Assembly: GCA_946811185.2 (NCBI GenBank)
Contig: OX328097.1
Coordinates: forward strand, 10,796,252-10,860,251
Source: Hippopus hippopus
Taxonomy: Eukaryota; Mollusca; Bivalvia; Cardiida; Cardiidae
Direction of reading: 5' to 3'
Length of the DNA stretch: 64,000 nt
The position numbers and the translations under genes are program-made. This document shows positions 44,205-57,300 of the stretch, one piece after another. Position 1 is the first letter of the stretch; each line of letters starts with the position of its first letter. The notes below the pieces were generated by a model. That model worked only from the letters and a program-made list of their open reading frames with translations. It searched no databases and was not told the origin of the DNA.

Positions 44205-44432
44205 TCACACTGTATGAAACCGCTTCGCAGTCCGCGCAGGCTGACCTGGGCCGAAACTTTTCGCTATCGGTCAATTTTCTGTATGTCGAAGGACCAGTCT
44301 TCCTAATGGTTTAGTCGGTTGTTAAGTCGAAATGGATTTAATGGATCTATGACCATGAGATGACTTGCTTGATATCATGAATCGCGGAGATGCATTAAGC
44401 CCACTTATGGCAGAGCATGGCTCGTATGTATA
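44205..44432. mobile_element. GR1 element with an unoccupied TTAA site
   Basis: Contains CAGTCCGCGCAGGCTGACC and ends GCAGAGCATGGCTCG. TTAA at 44322-44325, in TCGGTTGTTAAGTCG, corresponds to the place where TM1 sits in the copy at 51742. Confidence 0.85.
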
Positions 44433-44447
44433 TTCCATATTAGGTGC

Positions 44448-44668
44448 ACTCTGGGAAAAGGGTTTTTAATGCATCTTCATGATGAATAATACCAAATCTA
44501 TAAAATCCATTTAGGCTAACTACAACCTAAATCTGGAGTTTGACATGCAGAAATTTGACCAATGGCAAAAAGTTTTTATCCAGGTCAACCAGTTCAGACT
44601 GCACAGGCTCACCTGGGTCGATACTTTTTGCAGATGCACCATACCCACTTTTCACAGAGCATGGCTCA
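44448..44668. mobile_element. GR1 palindromic element
   Basis: Starts CACTCTGGGAAAAGGGTTTT and ends CACTTTTCACAGAGCATGGC. Adjacent to the copy at 44205. Confidence 0.82.
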
Positions 44669-44671
44669 TTA

Positions 44672-45190
44672 TGTCTCCCACTGTCATATTGTTTTTCTCC
44701 ATCCGTCAGTCTGTCTGTCCGTCACAAATCATGTCCGCTCTATAACTCGAAAACCTTTTAAGATATTTTGATAAAACATTTGTAAAGCACCATGAGACGA
44801 AGTGTCATGCACAAGAACCATAACTCTGGCTTATATATTTTTCGAGTTATTTCCCTTTATTTTCCTTATTCATTTTACGTACAATTTCGTGTCCGCTCTA
44901 TAACTCAAAAAAAACCTTTTAAGATATTTTGATAAAACTTCACACATCTGTAAAGCACCATGACATGAAGTGTCATGCACAAGAACCATAACTCTGGCCT
45001 GTATATGTTTCGAGTTATTTCCCTTTGATTATTTTCCTTAACTCATTTTACGTACAATTTTGTGTCTGCTCTATAACTCAAAAGTTAGAGAAAAATGACA
45101 ATTATTTCAGTTAGAAATTGCCTCGGTGACATATTAATCCTGACACCAAAAAGAGGGGAGACATCTGTTGTTTTTGTAGAAAAACAAGTT
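44672..45190 (+). repeat. Tandem array, about 160-bp unit
   Basis: Units with GTCCGCTCTATAACTC start near 44732, 44891 and 45064 (last partial). Each holds AAGTGTCATGCACAAGAACC and GAGTTATTTCCCTT. Ends ACATCTGTTGTTTTTGTAG. Confidence 0.83.
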
Positions 45191-45357
45191 CTAGTTTTAT
45201 TCCAATATCCAAGTTGGTAGATTCAAACAATGCATGGTGGTAATTGCTCCTTTTCCAACCATGTCTTCTATAACGTAAAAGGAAGTCATTTTCTTTTTCT
45301 CATATTCAGAGAACTCTCCGTAGCTATGTCTCACTTATCCTAAATGGTACTGTGTAT

Positions 45358-45568
45358 TGATTGAATGAAGGGTGTTATAGGCCGCTTTCAGCCATATCAC
45401 AGCAGCAGCTCGCATATTTGCGTATCTCCAGGCTTTCACCTGTACAAGGTTAAGGTTGTGACAGGTCTTGCCCAAGGGCACTCCCAGGAAAAACTTGGTG
45501 CTTTCATTGAGGCTCAAACCCAGGGCCTCCTGAAAACAAGTCCAACACTTTGCCACTCAGGACCCCAA
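45358..45568 (-). mobile_element. SINE-like element, family S3
   Basis: GGCTTTCACCTGTACAAGG and CTTGCCCAAGGGCACTCC. On the minus strand the decayed head reads CTGAGTGGCAAAGTG and GGGTTTGAGCC. A related copy is at 56838. Confidence 0.65.
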
Positions 45569-45583
45569 TGGTGTTAAAAAACA

Positions 45584-46866
45584 AGAGGGCCATGATGGGC
45601 CTTTATCGCTCCACTGGCTAATAAGTAAAAACACTACAAGCCAAACATTACAATACTTAGCCAATTGGTTTCAAACTAGAAGACATTCAAAATTTTTTCA
45701 ATAAAATCCTACGAGAAAGTTATGACCCCAGGGCAAAGCCATTTTTGACCACAAAGCTATAAGTACTTGAATCCTGATGGAGGTCCACAAGATAAAGCCC
45801 CATACCAAGTAAATACATGTACAGGTTTAGAATGTGTGGTTATAAACAAGAAGATTTTTAAAGTTTCTTCAATAAAAGGCCCTGTAAAACATGAGACCCC
45901 TGAGACAGGGCTAAATTTAGCAGCCCTAGGTTTTATGGTTAGTAACAAGAAGATTTATAAAGTTTTCACTATAAAAGCCCATTAAAACTTGTGACCCCTG
46001 GGGTGGGGCTAAACTTGACCCACAGGCTATAATTTGGGCCCTTTTGGTAGAGGCCAACTAGATAAAGCTGCATGCAAAATTTGGTAGCCCAAGGCCTTAT
46101 GGCTAGGTACGAGTAGATTTTTAAAGTCTTCCCTATATAAGCCCATGTAAAACTTGTGACCCCTGGGGCAGGGCCAAATTTGACCTGAGGACTACAATTT
46201 GGGCACCCTTGGTAGACAACCACTAGATAAAGCTACATGCAAAATTTGGTAGCCCTAGGCCTTATGGCTAGGTAAGAGAAGATTTTTAAATTTTTCCCTA
46301 TTTAAGTCCATAAGAAACGTGTGACCCCCAGGGCGGGGCCAAATTTGACCCTGGGGCTATAATATGGGCACTCTTGGTAGAGGCCCACTTAATAAAGTTA
46401 CATGCCAAATTTGGCAGCCCTAGGCCCTGTGGCTAGGTACCAGAAGAATTTTAAAGTTTTCCCAATATAAGCCCATATAAAACTTGTGACCCTTGGGGCA
46501 GGGCCAAATTTGACCCAAGGGCTATAATTTGAAGAAACTTGGTAGAGGTCCACTAGATAAAGCTACATGCGAAATTTGGTAGCCCTAGGCCTTATGGTTT
46601 CAGACAAGATGATTTTCAAAGATTTTCAATATTTTTCAGTTTTGCTGCCATGGCAACCAGAGTTTTTGAAGGAATCAAATTCTTTCAAGAAATCTGAAGA
46701 GGACCATGGCAGGATCATTTCTGTGAAGTTTCACCAAAATTGGATGGGTATTTTCAGAGAAGAAGATGTTTGAAATAAAAGTTGACGCACGCACGGACAG
46801 ATGGATGCACAACAGACATCTGGCCATGACATAAGCCTGCTGGCCTTCGGCAAGTGGAGCTGAAAA
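45584..46866 (-). mobile_element. AG element, long copy with inner tandem units
   Basis: Minus strand start: AGCTCCACTTGCCGAAGGCC; end CATCATGGCCCTCTTG. The inside has about five units of about 165 bp, each with CTTGTGACCCCTGGGG and AAATTTGGTAGCCC, seen near 45890, 45990, 46155, 46320 and 46485. Confidence 0.85.
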
Positions 46867-46878
46867 CCTATGGTAATG

Positions 46879-47104
46879 TTTACTCTTTATCACACAATTT
46901 AGAATTTTAACAAACCCGGGATGGAGAAATTTTGAACATGTGGGAAAAGGAGAAAATGCTGGAAACCAGTATTTTCTCCTTTTCCGACAATGGTTACTAC
47001 TCATACAATGACAGATTCTGTCGTTCTAGCTACAATCAATTTGTGATTGTAAATGCATTCAATTTGGAACAGTCCAAAATTTTGTCGCTTGGTAAAGATT
47101 TAAT
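46879..47104 (+). mobile_element. TM1 MITE
   Basis: TTTACTCTTTATCACACAA at the left and GCTTGGTAAAGATTTAA at the right; hairpin with a few changes (CTGGAAACCAGTATTTTC). Confidence 0.85.
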
Positions 47105-47421
47105 TAGTATCCTGTATCTAAATTCAAATCTCTTCTGAATCCAATCCTAGTCAATAACATACCAAAGTTGACCATTGGCTAGCCGATAAAGCCCAGATTA
47201 ATGACATCAACCTTTTCTATCGGGGGGAATCTGCATATGTAACAAGGTAGCAAACAGTGAAGATAAAGAACAGTGTGCATGTTCTGATCTGAATCTACAC
47301 TGTCAGCAAAAGCAACACAAGTTGTGCACAGGGATACAAGGGTTTACAGAGATGTGTTCAACAAGTCAAACACACCTGATGATGGTCATTCAATGCATCT
47401 CTAGCACACTTTTTTTATTCT

Positions 47422-47651
47422 TTAAATCTTTACCGGACAACAAAATTTTAGACTGTTCGAAGTTGAAAGCATTAGCAGACGACAGTATTAAAGTGACTCA
47501 AAAATTGAAATTTGTTTTGGGATGGATTGAAAACATTGTTGAAAAAGGAGAAAATGCTGGTTACCAGCATTTTCTCCTTTTCCCACAATGTTTTCAAAAG
47601 GCTTCTTTCACAGAGTCGTGAAAACCCAGGATTGTTTGGTAAAGACTTAAA
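47422..47651 (-). mobile_element. TM1 MITE, near full length
   Basis: TTTAAATCTTTACCGGACAAC at the left and TTTGGTAAAGACTTAA at the right; hairpin nearly intact. Confidence 0.88.
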
Positions 47652-47734
47652 TTTGTTGAAAACCCCTTTCGAAAGCAAGCACGATTTGTTAAGGTACTCA
47701 TCATAATTGTTCCTTTGTGATTTTTCTACGGCGT

Positions 47735-47945
47735 ACCATGGGTTAAACCCGAAAGGAGCCTTTCACTACTTAATTAGCCTTTGGGGATGCTGTAGATGAA
47801 GATCAGGCTGCATAAAACACGCATCATCATCTTTGATCTGTTCTATCCACTTTGCTGACACACTGTAGACAAAAGTAACCATGAATTTGCAATTTGTGGG
47901 TGGTATTTCTAGGATGAACATTTCTGTTGGGTTTAACTAGCACTT
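47735..47945 (+). mobile_element. TM2 MITE
   Basis: TTAAACCCGAAAGGAGCC at the left, TTGGGTTTAA at the right. The hairpin arms around GATGAAGATCAGGCTGCA are diverged. Confidence 0.78.
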
Positions 47946-48032
47946 TGAAGAATAAAATAATGCTTTTAAATTTCATTGGCCCTCAATTTTCTTTGCCTCT
48001 ATCATAGACAATATTCTGAAGCCGAGTTTACC

Positions 48033-48310
48033 GATTGATTATATCGTGTCTAACACCTTTTCAACATTATTTCAGTTACATAACCACAGCCAGTCCACCT
48101 ATCCATGCTTTCTTGGAGTTTCTTTTACCATACTCCACACAGTTTTCTTTCCAAGCTACTGGCTGCTTTCCCACATTGTGGAAACAATAATCAGCTGTGA
48201 GAGAGGAATGAATCCTGTTGCAATGATTATCATCAATCCTCGGAAAGAAATTGGCCAGGGATCCAACCAGAGACCCCCGTTCTTGAGTCCTGTCAGCAAA
48301 CGACTGCTAC
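48033..48310 (-). mobile_element. tRNA-headed SINE, family S2
   Basis: GTGTCTAACACCTTTTCAAC, CCATGCTTTCTTGGAGTTTC and GAGGAATGAATCCTGTTGC. The head is damaged at the right. Confidence 0.78.
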
Positions 48311-48319
48311 TGGGGTTCG

Positions 48320-48625
48320 GCAAAGCCAAGTTTAACCAAAAAATGGAAAATAGAAACAAAAAAGACAATCTCTGAAATTCAAAAAATGATCTTTAATGTA
48401 CAATTGATGGTATTTTCACATGTTCTTGTGTGATGACTTGGCATATGCCAGGTGATTTAAATTATAAATATACAAAGAGAAACACAGATAGAAAGCTGAA
48501 ACAAACATGTAGAACAATATAGAAGAGAAAGAACATCAAAACTCATACAACAACCAAGTTGAACAAATTTGGTGACAACACATGTAAAGGAAAGGAAAAC
48601 CTTTCACCACACTTTATTTTCATGT
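48320..48625. other. Unassigned sequence, possible far 3' end of RCOR1
   Basis: TTTAAT at about 48392 would read ATTAAA on the minus strand. Whether transcription of RCOR1 reaches this far cannot be told from sequence. Confidence 0.3.
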
Positions 48626-48630
48626 TGTTT

Positions 48631-48849
48631 GAACTCTTTACCAAACAACAAAATTTTAGACTTGTCCACATTCAAGGCATTTGCATACAACAAATTGAAT
48701 GTGTCTCAAATGATTGGATTAGTTTTCGAGAGGTTAGAAAACATTGTGGGAAAATGAGAAAATGCTGGTTACCAGCATTTTCTCCTTTTCACACAATGTT
48801 TTCAGAAGTCTATTTTTCCAGGGTCGTAAAAAATCAAGAAAAGAGTAAA
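48631..48849 (-). mobile_element. TM1 MITE
   Basis: GAACTCTTTACCAAACAAC at the left; one of the better hairpins; the right end is worn. Confidence 0.86.
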
Positions 48850-49049
48850 CACACTACTTCCTACAGACCATTTCATGTATCCAGCAGCAAACTACTGTGA
48901 AAAGAATGTGAAAAGGAGACATCGCCCACTAAAAGCAATTTCTCCTTTTGCCACTTTGCCATCACTTGTTTTCATATATTACCTGTAGGGGCCAAGACAT
49001 ACGGACACTTTTATCCACTGGATCTAAAAGACAGTAAACTATACCGACT

Positions 49050-49475
49050 TGACCTCACGACAAAATTTCAGTATTGTTCATTTGCAGACAATAAAATAAA
49101 TTACTCAATATTTAAAATTTTTCCTTGAATGAGAAGAAAATGTTTCTGTAAAAGGAGAAAATGAGGGTTACCAGCGTTTTCTCCTTTTCCCACAATGTTT
49201 TCAAAAGTTTTTGACCTCTGGGTTGTTAAAACTCACAATTGTGAATTAAAAGCTTAATTCTTCTTTTCAAACCCTAAAACAAACAAGTCCATTAATACCT
49301 TTAAGGACAAAGCCTTTTGCAAATATTGTGGGGAAAAAGGAGAAATGCTGGTAACCAGCATTTTCTCCTATGTACACAATGCTACCCTGTCAAAGACAAA
49401 TCACAAAATTTTCATAATTATGTCATCCGCAAATGCTCTCAATGTGGACATGTCTAGAATTTTGGCATTTGTTAT
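49050..49475. mobile_element. TM1 pair, minus then plus
   Basis: 49050-49256 keeps the hairpin but lacks the left terminus. 49268-49475 starts CAAACCCTAAAACAAAC and has a shortened hairpin flank. Confidence 0.78.
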
Positions 49476-49769
49476 ATTTGAACAAATAAGAAACAAAAGC
49501 AATCCCTCGAAGTCTACTTTCATCCACTTCCATTCCTCATAAACAGAAAGGGACAGTCATGCTGTGCATAAACATAAGTTTGTGAAACTGAGAGCAGTAA
49601 CAATTGGCACAATACTATCATAAAATGTGGATTAACAGGAATTTGATAGCAGTTGTGCATATAGGCAAAATGAAAATGTGCATCAAAAACAATTTCTCTT
49701 GTTGCCATGAACATTTTCAAAAGAGGTCTGCTGCACGACAAAAACATTTCTTTGCAGTTAATTATGTTA

Positions 49770-50005
49770 TTAACTCTTTACCAATAATCAAGTTGCAGAC
49801 TTGTCCAAATTGAAAGAATTTGCAGAAGAAAATTAGCTGTTACTCAAATGATAAATGACGAAATCTGTCTTACCTATCGTAGAAAACATTGTTGAGTGAA
49901 AGGAGAAAATGCTGATTACCAGTATTTCCTCCTTTTCCCCCAGAGTTTTCAAAAGCCATCTCCATCAGGGTTGTTAAAATTCGGGTCTATGTGGTAAAGG
50001 GTTAA
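49770..50005 (-). mobile_element. TM1 MITE, full length
   Basis: TTAA at 49770-49773 and 50002-50005. The left hairpin arm has a small insertion (TTGTTGAGTGAAAGG). Confidence 0.88.
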
Positions 50006-50515
50006 ATCAGATTGGATATGCTTTTTCTACTTCAATCATTATTTATAAGTCATTATTCATTTTGAAAATTTCCAAAATTGATTGTGTCATATATAGGAAA
50101 TGGTTTAATTTCAATCTGAATGTAAAATTTGTTCAATACTTAACGCAAATGCACTACTATACTGTAGTCTTACATGAAAGAAAAAGTCTCTTTTTACATT
50201 GAGATTTAATCAGTCAAACACCTTAAATGAGAACAAAGCTACTGGCACTAAATTTCATCCTTTTCCTCCTTTCCCCCCCCCTTCCATTTACTGTTACAGA
50301 AATCAATACATGTATTTGATGAATTATTGAATGAATGGTAAAAAATTTTCGTAAAATCTTCAAGACAATTACTAGTATTTTATCCATTGAAAACCATATT
50401 GAAGAAAATCTCAGAAATTGGCTTACACTGTAGACCAAAGATCAGAAAATCTGCTTAGTCTGATCTTGATCAACACTGCTCACAAATAGCGAGTAATCAT
50501 GTTGTCTTTGGCACT

Positions 50516-50746
50516 TTAACTCTTTACTAAACAACTAAATTCTAGACTTCATATAAAAAACACCTATGGACAAATGCAAACATCCTTCAAATGATGTATT
50601 CTATGTCAACCCAGTGAGGAAAGTTAGAAGACAGTGCAGGAAAAGGAGAAAATGCTGGTACCAGCATTGTTTCCTTTTTCGATGGTGTTTTTAAAAGTCA
50701 TCTTCCCTAGGTTCATTAAACATGGGACTGTTTTGTAAAGGGTTAA
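50516..50746 (-). mobile_element. TM1 MITE, full length, worn
   Basis: TTAA at 50516-50519 and 50743-50746. The centre is the even palindrome CTGGTACCAG, one base shorter than usual. Confidence 0.86.
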
Positions 50747-50925
50747 GTGTTTGTATTATCATATTGTTCTTACACACTTCCATCAGACTGTGACTGCTCT
50801 GATAACTATAACCAAAATTTATCCAACAATAGTCTACACCAGTCACCATCTTTTATAACAGATTAAAGATCCTTTGAGACATCAAGGATTCACACTTTTA
50901 AACTCATCAATTCAGTATCCTGTGG

Positions 50926-51268
50926 TCCATATTCACCAACTCTAATCAATCCAGTTCTAATTACAAATACCAAAAAGAGACATCTGATTGGCCGAGGCAT
51001 TGCGTCTCTACCAATCAGAAGGCAAGTCTTGGAATTTCTATTTGGAACAACCATTAGACATATTGGTGAATAAAAACATGGGTCCGTATTTACCCACAAA
51101 TCTGAATAGCAATCTTTTGTCTAATTTTCAGGAAGTTTCTAAATTTTAAAGTAACACAACTTTTGATTGGCTGAACCATTCGGTTTAGCCAATCAAAAGT
51201 TGTGTTACTTTCAAAATCTAAAAAAGGACTATGAATGCAATTAAGACTGGTTGGTGAGTATGGGCCCG
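50926..51268. mobile_element. Two back-to-back foldback elements
   Basis: The first runs from GGTCCATATTCACCAAC (50926) to its complement TTGGTGAATA...ATGGGTCC near 51062-51083. The second runs from about 51080 (GGGTCCGTATTTACCCA) to GGTTGGTGAGTATGGGCCC (end about 51268). Inside the second, arms 51141-51177 and 51182-51219 form a nearly perfect hairpin with TGATTGGCT. Located in or near the RCOR1 3' UTR. Confidence 0.8.
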
Positions 51269-51309
51269 ACCTCTGTCTAATTGTCATGGAACACTGGCAG
51301 TTGGAAGCT

Positions 51310-54300
51310 TCATGAAACAGACGGTGGTTTTGACGAACTGACAGAATTTGGTCTGATCAGAGGTGGAGGTTGCTGTAAGATCGTTCTTTGTGGTTGTGTT
51401 TGCTGGGGAGGTATGATTCTGAAAATATAGGAAACAAAAATATTGCATCATGTATGTATTTCTTAAAGATTTAACACTTTACCACACAACCATGAGTTTC
51501 AACGACCTTGAGGAAGAAGCCTTTTGAAAACATTGTGGAAAAAGGAGAAAATGCTGGTAACCAGACTGCTCTGATAACCCTGACTGCTTACACAAGCTAT
51601 TAGAACTGCTGATTAACTGTTTTTCTGATAACATTCTCTTTCACATATATAAATTTTAAGAGCACAAATCCTTAAAAGAATATACAAGTTTCAAATAACA
51701 TTCCTTTATACTATGTATAGAAAACAAGTTAATTTTACTTAAGCCATGCTCTGTGAATAAGGGGCTTAATGCATCTGCAAAAAGTATCAATCCCAGGCCA
51801 GCCCGGGCAGTCAACGCAGGCTCACCTGGATCCAAACTATTTGCTATCTGTCAATTTTCTGCATGTAAAAGGACCAGTGTACCTCATGCTTCAGTCATTT
51901 GTTAACTCTTTACCAAACGACAAAATTTTGCAGAGGACCAAAATGAAAGCATTTGCAGACGACAAATTAGATGTGGCTTAAATAGTGATTTCTGTATTTT
52001 ATAGGGAAGAAAAGATTGTGGGAAAAGGAGAAAATGCTGATTACCAGCATTTTCTCCTTTTCCCACAATGTTTCAAAAGGTTTCTTTCTCAGGGTCGTTA
52101 AAACTCGGGATTGTGTGGTAAAGGGTTACACAAAATGGATTTTATGGATCCATAATTATGTGATGACTTGCTGAATATCATGCATCAGCGAGATGCATTT
52201 AACCCTTACTTGCCAGAGCATTGCTCATTTCTAGGTTTCAGCTGTGGATGGAAGTTATCAATAGTTTATTTCATGCTTTCCAGTAGGTTATCGACAAATA
52301 TCGGTGAAATATTTTGCAATATTTCACGGTTACGACTAGTGAAAATTCCGATTTTCATATTCTAACTCTTCAATTGAAGGCAGGACGAGTTGTTCCCGCG
52401 CACTAGTTACCTAGGTAAAATGCGTGTGCCTCACAAACATCAATGGTGATAATTTCACTCATGGCTGTGCCACTCGTAAAAATATTACCAATGATATTCA
52501 CTCGATGAAATAAATTTCGATCTTTCACCGTAAAAAACAAGTATCCACTATTTATCATATGTTGGCAATATGGAATTTAAACTGAATACAGTGTTCATTA
52601 TCAGTAGTTCAGTGAACATCACAAACATCAGTTCCGTCTTGAAACTAAATTAACATCATTGATAAACATTTGGTGTTAATGACAATCTCTATTTGATTCA
52701 ATTCTTAACCCATTACCACACAATCCCCATTTAGATTGATCCTGAGGAGGGAGCCTTTTGAAAACATTGTGAGAAAAGGAGAAAATGCTGATTATCAGCA
52801 TTTTCTCCTTTTCCCACAATGTTTTCTACCCTATCAAAGACAGTATCCATTGTTTGAGCTGCACTCAATTTGTTGTCTGCAAATGCTGTTGATTTGGACA
52901 AGTCTACATTTTTATCCTTTGGTAAAGAGTCAACTTGTATCTTTCGTATGTCAAAAAAAAAAAATCCTTTCTTTGCCCTCTAATATTCAGATTTTCCGGT
53001 TTTACTGTCTTTTCCATAAAAATTTGACATCTATGACCTATTCAAATGAATACGGTGTTCATCATCAGTAGTTTATTGAACATCACAAACATCAGTTCCG
53101 TCTTGAAACTAAAATAACATCATTGATGAACTGTTTGTATCATTTAAATTTTTAACCCGATTAGACTTTCAGTTTTAGACAAAGATGTAGGCAAAAACAG
53201 GACTATGACAATACCTCAATCCTGTTTTTGAAAAAAACTCCGCTAGACTATCAAAATAATTTGAGTTGTGCTCTGGCAAAAAGGGTTTACTGCATCTCCA
53301 TGACACATGAGTCCCAGCAAGTCATCATAATCATATTATAGATAAAAAAAATCCATTTTGTCTATCTATCAACAGGCTGAATCCTGAGGTAGGATGGTAC
53401 TTGTACATGCAGGAAATTTACCAAAAGCAAAAAGTTTTGACTGCCTGCACAGGCTGACCCAGGTCGATACTTTTTGCAGATGCATTAAACCCCATTTTCA
53501 CAGATCATGGCTCGTATTTCTTTGTCCCTTTTGTATTCAACTTACCAAGATTTGATTGTACATGTATTAAAAAAATCTTACTGTAACCTAATTCAATTCA
53601 TACAGTGTTCATCATCAGTAGTTTATTGAACATCACAAACATCAGTTCCGTCTTGAAACTATAATAACATCATTGATGAACACATTCTATCACAAAAAAA
53701 AGTTGTGCCTTTTCAGCATTTTCTCCTTTTTCCACAATGTTTTCTTACTTTCCTAAGACAATTTAAGTTTTTGAGTCACATTTGTTGCTGTGAATGCTTT
53801 TGATTCAGACAAGTCTAAAATTTTGTCACTTGGTAAAGAGTTAGAGAAACGTTACCTTGGCTGTGTTTTCTGGGAGTCCAACTGAGGTTGTTTAAGTAAC
53901 GGTGGAGGTGTAGTTGTGACAGCAGCTGTCGTTGGGGAGGCTGGCTTAACAAGCTCCACATCTTTTGTATCAACTTCCATCTACAAGAGATAGGAATGTG
54001 CACCGAAAGGATTTCAGGGTCAGTCTATATGCTGCTTCATGGTTTGTTTTTTTGTTTGTTTGTTTGGTCTTTGATTCTTTACCAACATTGCAATTCAGAC
54101 TTGTCCGAGTTGAAAGCATTTGCATACAACGAAATAAATGAGACTCACAAATTGAATCTTGTTTTGGGAAGGGTAGAAATCAATGTGGAAAAAGGAGAAA
54201 ATGCTGGTTACCAGCATTTTCTCCTTTTCCAACAATGTTTTCGAAAGCTTTTCTTTTCAGGGTCATTAGAAGCCGGCATTGTGTGGAAAAGGGTTCAAAC

Positions 54301-57300
54301 ACATCTCTTAAAATATTGATAATCAACATATCTTTAGGTTTTAGACTTGAATGCATGCATAAATACTGTGACAAGAGGAGATGCATCTTCTACTGTAACA
54401 TTTTTGAAAGTGATCTGCTATAAAATGTCGAGTTACCCGAGTGAGGTGTTGGGTTGTAAGACAGTTGACAATGGTATGAATTTTTTACCCAAACCTATGT
54501 TGTGATCAGACCATTCAGTCTGATATTGAATGTAGTCTTGCACTTATTGGCTTGTTTGTATAGGAGTTCAATGCCATTTTAACAGCCAAGTTCATATGAC
54601 AGAGGTCAGTCCACCTATGTATGTGTTTCCTGGCTTCTTCACACCATTACTGACACAACTTTCTTTCCAAGCCACTGACTACCTTCTCACATGATGCATC
54701 AGAGGTGACAGGCAAAAAAATGCCAGAATGAAGGTTTGCCCCACTCAGGTAGAGAAACCACAACCACCAGGTAAGGAGTCAGATAAGCTAACCACTGAGC
54801 GAGCCCGCGAGGCTTGCACTAATAGGGTTTTCCTTACATGTTCTCAAAAACAATTAACTCTTTACTACACAATCCCTTGTTTTCATGAGGGAAGGGGAAT
54901 AAGGCTGTTGAAAACATTGTGGGAAAAACTAGAAAATGCTGGTAACCAGCATTTTCTCCTTTTTCCCAGAATGTTTTCTATCCTGGCAAAAACGAATTCC
55001 ATCATTTAAGAAACATTAATTTGTAATCTGCTAATATTTTCAATTTGGTTCAGTTTAAAATTGGGGTGTTTGGTAAAAAGCTAACTGCATAGGCATAAAA
55101 AGCTGCTTTTGTAAATTCCTATATCCAAGATCAACTCACACATTCCATTTCATTATCTAGACTTCCATTTGAAGGCTGTATCCCATGTTCCGCTTCATAT
55201 TCTGCAAGAAGTTCGTCAAGTTTGTAACGCCGTCGGAAATTCACAAAGAAACTTCTTATATTTGCCTCCGTTTTAGTACCAATCACTTCAGCTATGGCCG
55301 CAAAGTCTTTTCCATATTGTCGAACTCCTGCAAAAATTTTATAAGATTTACACCTATTGATTGCAAAGCTACAGATGTCATAGCCTCCATCATAAAATTT
55401 CCATCAGATGATTTGGACAACATACTTATGAAATATTGGCCTACAATCAATACAAGTGAAAGGAATGTGCTACAAGAAGATACTGCTGATTTACCTTTTA
55501 CCACGCGACAAAAATCTGATCATGGACCAATTGAAAGCATCTGCAACTAAAGAAATGTGGATCAAATGATGAATTTTGCCTTTTAAAGGGTAGAAAATAT
55601 TGTGGAAAATAGAGAAAATTCTGGATACCAGCCTTTCCTCCTTTTCCTACGATGTTTTCAAAAGCCTCATTCCTCAGAGTAGTTAAATTCTGGATTGTGT
55701 TGTACAGGGTTAAAACTAATACTGCCATTAAGTTTTGAAATGGGTCGCTGCAATACAAATAATGCTGTAGTCGGCAGACATCCTAATAGGCCATTATCCT
55801 CATTCTTGAATCACTTTTTCTGTCTTAAAACCTATTCTGTGGGGACTTAAAATAATCTCATTATTCTAGTGAGTTGGCGTATTCGTTTTCTAGATTTGCG
55901 GTTCTTGCCTACCCTGTTGTCACCCTGTAGAACTGACAATTTTCAAGAGAATTCACAGCAAATGTTTCAGGAAAAGACTTTGAAAATAATACAGAAACAT
56001 ACAAGCCAAACTGTCAAAAGGGGGGTTTGAGGAATCTCTTTGATAATTTACACTAGGCAATCATTGTCACATACATGTAATAATGGATTCATAAAATCCA
56101 TTTCATCAAACAAACAGATGAATCTTGGGTAGAATAGTCCTTTGAGCTGCAGAAAACTGATAAAAAACAAAAAGTTTCAACTTGAGTCAGCCTGCATGGA
56201 CTGCACAGCCTGACCTGGGTCAAAACTTTTCGCAGATGCATTCAACCAACCCCTTTTCACAGAGCATGGCTTATATAATTTATGTGTAGCTTTAATTATA
56301 ATTCACCATTTTGTTTAGCTTATCATGAAACAACTAACTCATCTATCAATTAAGAAACCAACAGTCCCTAACAACGAAAAGCCTTTATAACACATATATA
56401 GCTTTTCCAGTTACCTTGAACAGCTAATAAAAGTTCGTTGTCCGTCCATTTCGGGTTAATTTTTGAAGCACTGTCAGCAAACTGGGCTTGGTCGATGCCT
56501 CCACCTAGCTTGTGTTTCTGCATACTTATCATCTGTTTGTTATTCTGTACCTGGAATGATCAACTTCTTGTAGAATGTTGATACAGCTGATCCCCTAACA
56601 CTTTACCAAACAATCCTGAGTTTTAATAACCCGAAAAAAGAGGCCTTTTGAAAACACTGCGGGAAAAGGAGAAAATGCTGGTAACCAGCATTTTCTCCTT
56701 TTCCCACAATGTTTTCTATCTTTCCAAAAGCAAATTTAAATTTTTGAGTTACATTTATTTTGTTGTCCGTAAATGCTTTTATTCTGGCCTAGATTCTATG
56801 TAGTTTGTAGTACTATGTAGTTTGGTTAATGTCTATTGATTGATTGAATGGTGTTTCACAGCACTTTCAATATTATTTCAGCCATACCATGGTGACAGCT
56901 ACCTCGTTCATGCATGTCCTTGTTTTCACCAGTACTAGGCTAGAGCACTGACATGTCTTGCCAATGGATACTCCAATGAAAATCCCAGTGCTTACATTGA
57001 TGCTCTAATCCAGGACCTCCAGGTTACAAGTCCTACAGTTTACCACTGAGCCAGCCATGCAGGACCCAAACCCACCCTAAAGAAGATGTCTTTCAGACAC
57101 TTTGTGGGGAAAAGGGAAGTAACAAATTTTTTGGTCACGTTTATTTTTTCATCAGTAAATGCTTTCAATTCGGATAATTCTAAAATTACTATGTTTGGTA
57201 AAGAGTAATTTAACCCTTTACCACATGGCAAAATTTTCGACTCATCCATATTCAAGGAATTTACAGACAATAATTCAACTATTTTTCTAATGATAGTACT

